NCBI RefSeq assembly: GCF_947250645.1
Contig: NZ_OX366334.1
Coordinates: forward strand, 1,302,001-1,366,000
DNA length: 64,000 nucleotides
Direction of reading: 5' to 3'
Source: Wolbachia endosymbiont (group B) of Eucosma cana
GTDB lineage: Bacteria > Pseudomonadota > Alphaproteobacteria > Rickettsiales > Anaplasmataceae
The translations under genes and the position numbers were made by a program. Below, one piece after another: positions 61,771 to 64,000 of the stretch (its first letter is position 1; every line of letters begins with the position of its first letter). The notes under the pieces were generated by a model. The model did not search any database and was not told the DNA's origin. It worked only from the letters and a program-made list of their open reading frames with translations.

Positions 61771-62757
61771 TTAATTATTGATCATCTGAGTAATAGGATG
61801 AGAATCAGCTAATTTGTCCTTTAACTTTTCGTTAGCAATATGAGTATATATTTGCGTTGTAGAAAGATTAGTATGGCCAAGAATTTTTTGTATCAGCACA
61901 ATATTCGCTCCGCTATTCAGTAGATGGGTAGCAAGAGAATGCCTAATCACATGTGGGGAGATTTTATTTTCATCAATATCGCACTTTCTTGCTAATTCCT
62001 TTATTAATTGACCAACTCTTTGCCTTGTAATTGGTTTATTAGGTTTATCACCTGGGAATAGCCAATCAGATTTTTTGTTGTTAGGGAGCAGGTTGTCACG
62101 AACTGATAAATAATCTTTAAGGCTTTGCAATGCTTGCTCATTAAAAAAGATTTGCCTTTCTCTGCCACTTTTTCCCTTTATTATTATATAGCCTTCTTTA
62201 CCATTACTGTTTACTAAATGTGATACTTCACATAACTTCATATTAATTAATTCAGAAACACGCATCCCGGAAGAGTAAAGGATATCTAAAATTGCACATA
62301 GCCTTTTACTGCTTATCTCTTTATTCGATCCGCTTGCTGATTTTTTTACTGTTTCCATGAGCAAAAATATTTCTTGAACACTTAAATACTTAGGCAAAGG
62401 ACGGGAAACTTTTGGATTTCTTAATTCATTATCATTAGCCGGTGCTGGATTAAAGTCTATTATTCCATCATTAAATAGGCACTTATAGAAATTTTTGATA
62501 GCAGATATTTTTCTTGATATAGAGCTAGTTTTATATTTCTTTTGTGTACGTAAAAAGCTTACATAATCTTTAATATTAGCTTTACTTGCACCAACTAAGG
62601 TAGTGCCTCCTTCTAATAAAAATTCTTCAAGTTGGTGTAAATCTGAACGATAACTTTCCAAAGTATTTTGTGTAGAGGATTTTTCGGAAACCAAAGTATC
62701 TATGTAATACGTTATGTAAAGATTCTCTTTTTTATTTTGTAGTTGTTTATTTTTCAT
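61771..62757 (-). CDS. xerD: Tyrosine recombinase XerD
   Basis: XerC/D resolve chromosome dimers at dif. The 328-residue protein has a SAM-like N-terminal domain (YIDTLVSEKSSTQNTLESYR) and the catalytic domain with R in YSSGMRVSELI, K in IIKGKSGRERQIF, HxxR in SPHVIRHSLATHLL, H in ILGHTNLS and Y in STTQIYTHI. The pattern STTQIYTHI is nearer to XerD than XerC. About 20 extra N-terminal residues come before the core. A Shine-Dalgarno GGAG lies 8 bp before the ATG, inside the upstream small ORF. Confidence 0.9.
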   Translation of the reverse strand: MKNKQLQNKKENLYITYYIDTLVSEKSSTQNTLESYRSDLHQLEEFLLEGGTTLVGASKANIKDYVSFLRTQKKYKTSSISRKISAIKNFYKCLFNDGIIDFNPAPANDNELRNPKVSRPLPKYLSVQEIFLLMETVKKSASGSNKEISSKRLCAILDILYSSGMRVSELINMKLCEVSHLVNSNGKEGYIIIKGKSGRERQIFFNEQALQSLKDYLSVRDNLLPNNKKSDWLFPGDKPNKPITRQRVGQLIKELARKCDIDENKISPHVIRHSLATHLLNSGANIVLIQKILGHTNLSTTQIYTHIANEKLKDKLADSHPITQMINN

Positions 62758-62917
62758 TATCAGCTCCTATATTTATTTCTTTGACTATAATTTGATTGAA
62801 AGTATTTTTTGTGTTTTTTATAAGAAAATATGAGATAAACAAAGTATTTATCAATAAAGTAAGTACTACAAACCTTTGTTTTAACCTTTTTTTTAAATTT
62901 GATCTTATTTTTACCAT
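62747..62917 (-). CDS. Small single-pass membrane protein overlapping xerD
   Basis: An ORF of 56 codons (ATG 62917, TAA 62747-62749) overlaps the xerD start by 11 bp. The product has a strongly basic N-terminus (KIRSNLKKRLKQR), one membrane helix at about residues 16-34 (FVVLTLLINTLFISYFLI) and a short polar tail ending NIGADNEK. It is the topology of tiny cell-division proteins such as FtsL/FtsB (inside basic, one helix, short periplasmic part), but with no leucine zipper. It is below common length cut-offs, so it may be missed by annotation. Its position suggests co-translation with xerD. Confidence 0.55.
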   Translation of the reverse strand: MVKIRSNLKKRLKQRFVVLTLLINTLFISYFLIKNTKNTFNQIIVKEINIGADNEK

Positions 62918-63131
62918 ATTTTAATTATAACATCAAATCTATAAAAAACATCCTGTAAAGTAAGTTTTACTATCGTAAAAATATCCCTTAGATATGTCTG
63001 TTTATTCTTATTACATCATAGTATTTATTATAATTTTAACATAAAGAAATAGTGATTTCAACTTCATTATTGTATGGGTATTAATAAATCTTTAATATAT
63101 ATATATAACAAATGTCTTGCAGCAAAAGGAA

Positions 63132-63767
63132 TCACTTGGGACTTTTTTTTAATAAAGTGTTAATAAAAGGAATGGTTACATTTGATCCTATGGATTCACT
63201 ATCTATTTTTTCTATAATTTTATTAATGCTGTGGAAAGAACGTTCTATTCTTGCTAGAATATAATTAATTACCTTTAGATCAATTTTTAATTGTTTATCT
63301 GAAAATTGTTTTATTAGCATAATTCTTAATAACTCCTCGCTTGCAGGTAAAATTTTTACGCTGATAGTTGACAATATTCGAGAGCTCAAATCTTTGAGCT
63401 TGAAGTTAAGCTTTTTTGGTGAAATTGAAGAAGTGATCAGCAATCTCTTATCATTTTCCTTCATATAATTATAACAATGTAACAACATTTCCTCATCTTT
63501 AATGTTTTGTACATCCTCTAAAATAAACGCATTGCTATACCTAATCTCGCTTACAAAATTATTCACGTTGATAAAAATTGCATTGTTTATTGATTGCCAA
63601 ATATGAGCAAGGTGAGTTTTTCCAGAGCTGTTAGGTCCAAAAAGAATCAGGCATTTCCAAGATAAATCGTTAGCTATTGAGTTATATACGTGCTTGTTTT
63701 CGTCTAAGATGATATAATTTTGCCAACAATAATCAACTTGATTATTGTTAAATAAATTTAATTGCAC
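63132..63767 (-). CDS. DnaA/Hda-like replication regulator ATPase
   Basis: The 211-residue product begins QLNLFNN, like the clamp-binding QL[SDN]LF motif at the N-terminus of Hda/HdaA. It has a degenerate Walker A GPNSSGKTHLAHIW (about 44-57), Walker B-like FILEDVQNI and a sensor/arginine region (SSRILSTISVKILPA). HdaA switches off DnaA after initiation by stimulating its ATP hydrolysis at the clamp. Length and lack of the DnaA DNA-binding domain fit HdaA. No start ambiguity was seen. Confidence 0.87.
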   Translation of the reverse strand: MQLNLFNNNQVDYCWQNYIILDENKHVYNSIANDLSWKCLILFGPNSSGKTHLAHIWQSINNAIFINVNNFVSEIRYSNAFILEDVQNIKDEEMLLHCYNYMKENDKRLLITSSISPKKLNFKLKDLSSRILSTISVKILPASEELLRIMLIKQFSDKQLKIDLKVINYILARIERSFHSINKIIEKIDSESIGSNVTIPFINTLLKKSPK

Positions 63768-63785
63768 GTAAAGCCTCTTAAATTG

Positions 63786-63947
63786 CTACTTTTTGATAAT
63801 AATTTTTGCATAAAAATTTACTTGGTCAGGTAAGGAAGCAGTATTACTACTACCCCCTCCCTTAGAAACGCAGCATGCAGGTTTCCCAACACTACGCTTG
63901 AGCCCCTTATCTAAGTTCTTCTTTTCTAGAACCGGCTTGTCCTTCAT
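63786..63947 (-). CDS. Small Cys-containing ORF (53 residues)
   Basis: ATG 63947 is preceded by GAGGAA with good spacing and the frame ends at 63786, 19 bp before the HdaA-like start. The product is basic (DKPVLEKKNLDKGLKRSVGK) with a central CC and a Gly/Ser stretch (SKGGGSSNTASLP). It is probably co-transcribed with the ATPase gene. It is not recognised. Confidence 0.5.
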   Translation of the reverse strand: MKDKPVLEKKNLDKGLKRSVGKPACCVSKGGGSSNTASLPDQVNFYAKIIIKK

Positions 63948-63953
63948 GATTCC

Positions 63954-64000
63954 TCAGGAAACATCATTCTTAATGGTGACACCAACAGTAGAGAACCTTC
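63954..64000 (-). CDS. Possible C-terminal end of an upstream gene (cut by window edge)
   Basis: On the minus strand a frame entering from beyond the window reads RFSTVGVTIKNDVS and stops at TGA (63954-63956), just before the Shine-Dalgarno of the 53-residue ORF. A second frame is also open (EGSLLLVSPLRMMFPEES, stop at 63945-63947). Which is coding cannot be decided from 47 bases. Confidence 0.25.
   Translation of the reverse strand, partial: RFSTVGVTIKNDVS

Noticed and set aside
63815..63860. SRP RNA-like string GGTCAGGTAAGGAAGCAG
   Set aside because: It resembles the conserved core of bacterial 4.5S RNA but lacks the CCGG part that forms the GGAA tetraloop stem, has no flanking long helix, and lies in the 53-residue ORF.

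Overview
The window reads as a chromosomal piece of a Wolbachia-type endosymbiont (Anaplasmataceae, Rickettsiales). The evidence is AT-rich DNA, small separately placed tRNA genes, an intact set of diaminopimelate enzymes (dapF, dapA, dapE), biotin and folate functions, an ankyrin-repeat protein, many insertion sequences, and small palindromic repeats that have entered reading frames. The assignment rests on gene content and recall of the families; no database search was possible.

Layout. 1-9600 is mostly housekeeping: sucC(partial)-sucD, dapF, a secreted GH5 glycosidase, a nitroreductase, bioY, a DUF1284 protein, a TPR protein, tRNA-Val, gyrA and petA. 9601-10440 is a graveyard of decayed transposases (IS630- and IS256-like). 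10530-18441 holds a membrane protein, elbB, ispH, a three-gene cassette that looks like a PilM/N-PilO-PilP inner-membrane module, tRNA-Arg, ssb and dapA. 18521-31060 has small membrane proteins, IS630 copy A, a quinone oxidoreductase, an ankyrin-repeat protein, ctaG, a BAX-inhibitor-like protein, iscS, lolD, an IscA-like protein, dgt and ribD.

31181-41792 is rearranged. An IS3-family element split truB, and the 5.5 kb between IS3 copies 1 and 2 is now inverted. The two truB halves lie 7 kb apart on opposite strands, each next to an IS copy, and each keeps one half of a 3-bp target duplication. Undoing the inversion restores the classical truB-rpsO-pnp order. An AmiD-like amidase, a hypothetical gene and an alpha/beta hydrolase are also truncated by IS copies here.

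41965-44768 is a compact folate operon: a CADD/PqqC-like para-aminobenzoate synthase, folB, a folK-folP fusion and folA, with 4-bp overlaps between the last three. 45017-56191 carries cutA, tRNA-Gln, dapE, an sn-glycerol-1-phosphate dehydrogenase-like gene, tRNA-Met, purB, the rpsF-rpsR-rplI operon (with an S6 about twice the usual length) and dnaE. Upstream of dnaE two further IS3 copies meet tail-to-tail and form a large inverted repeat, followed by an IS5 remnant and the 3' end of a broken gene. 59354-64000 holds gltA, rpsT, plsC, xerD with an overlapping small membrane-protein gene, a DnaA/Hda-like ATPase and a tiny Cys-containing ORF.

The most interesting points are the pilus-like cassette (14049-16907), the IS-mediated inversion through truB, palindromic repeats translated inside ribD, truB and the glycerol-1-phosphate dehydrogenase, the enlarged S6, the folate operon whose first gene has no normal start codon, and two CaaX-like C-termini.
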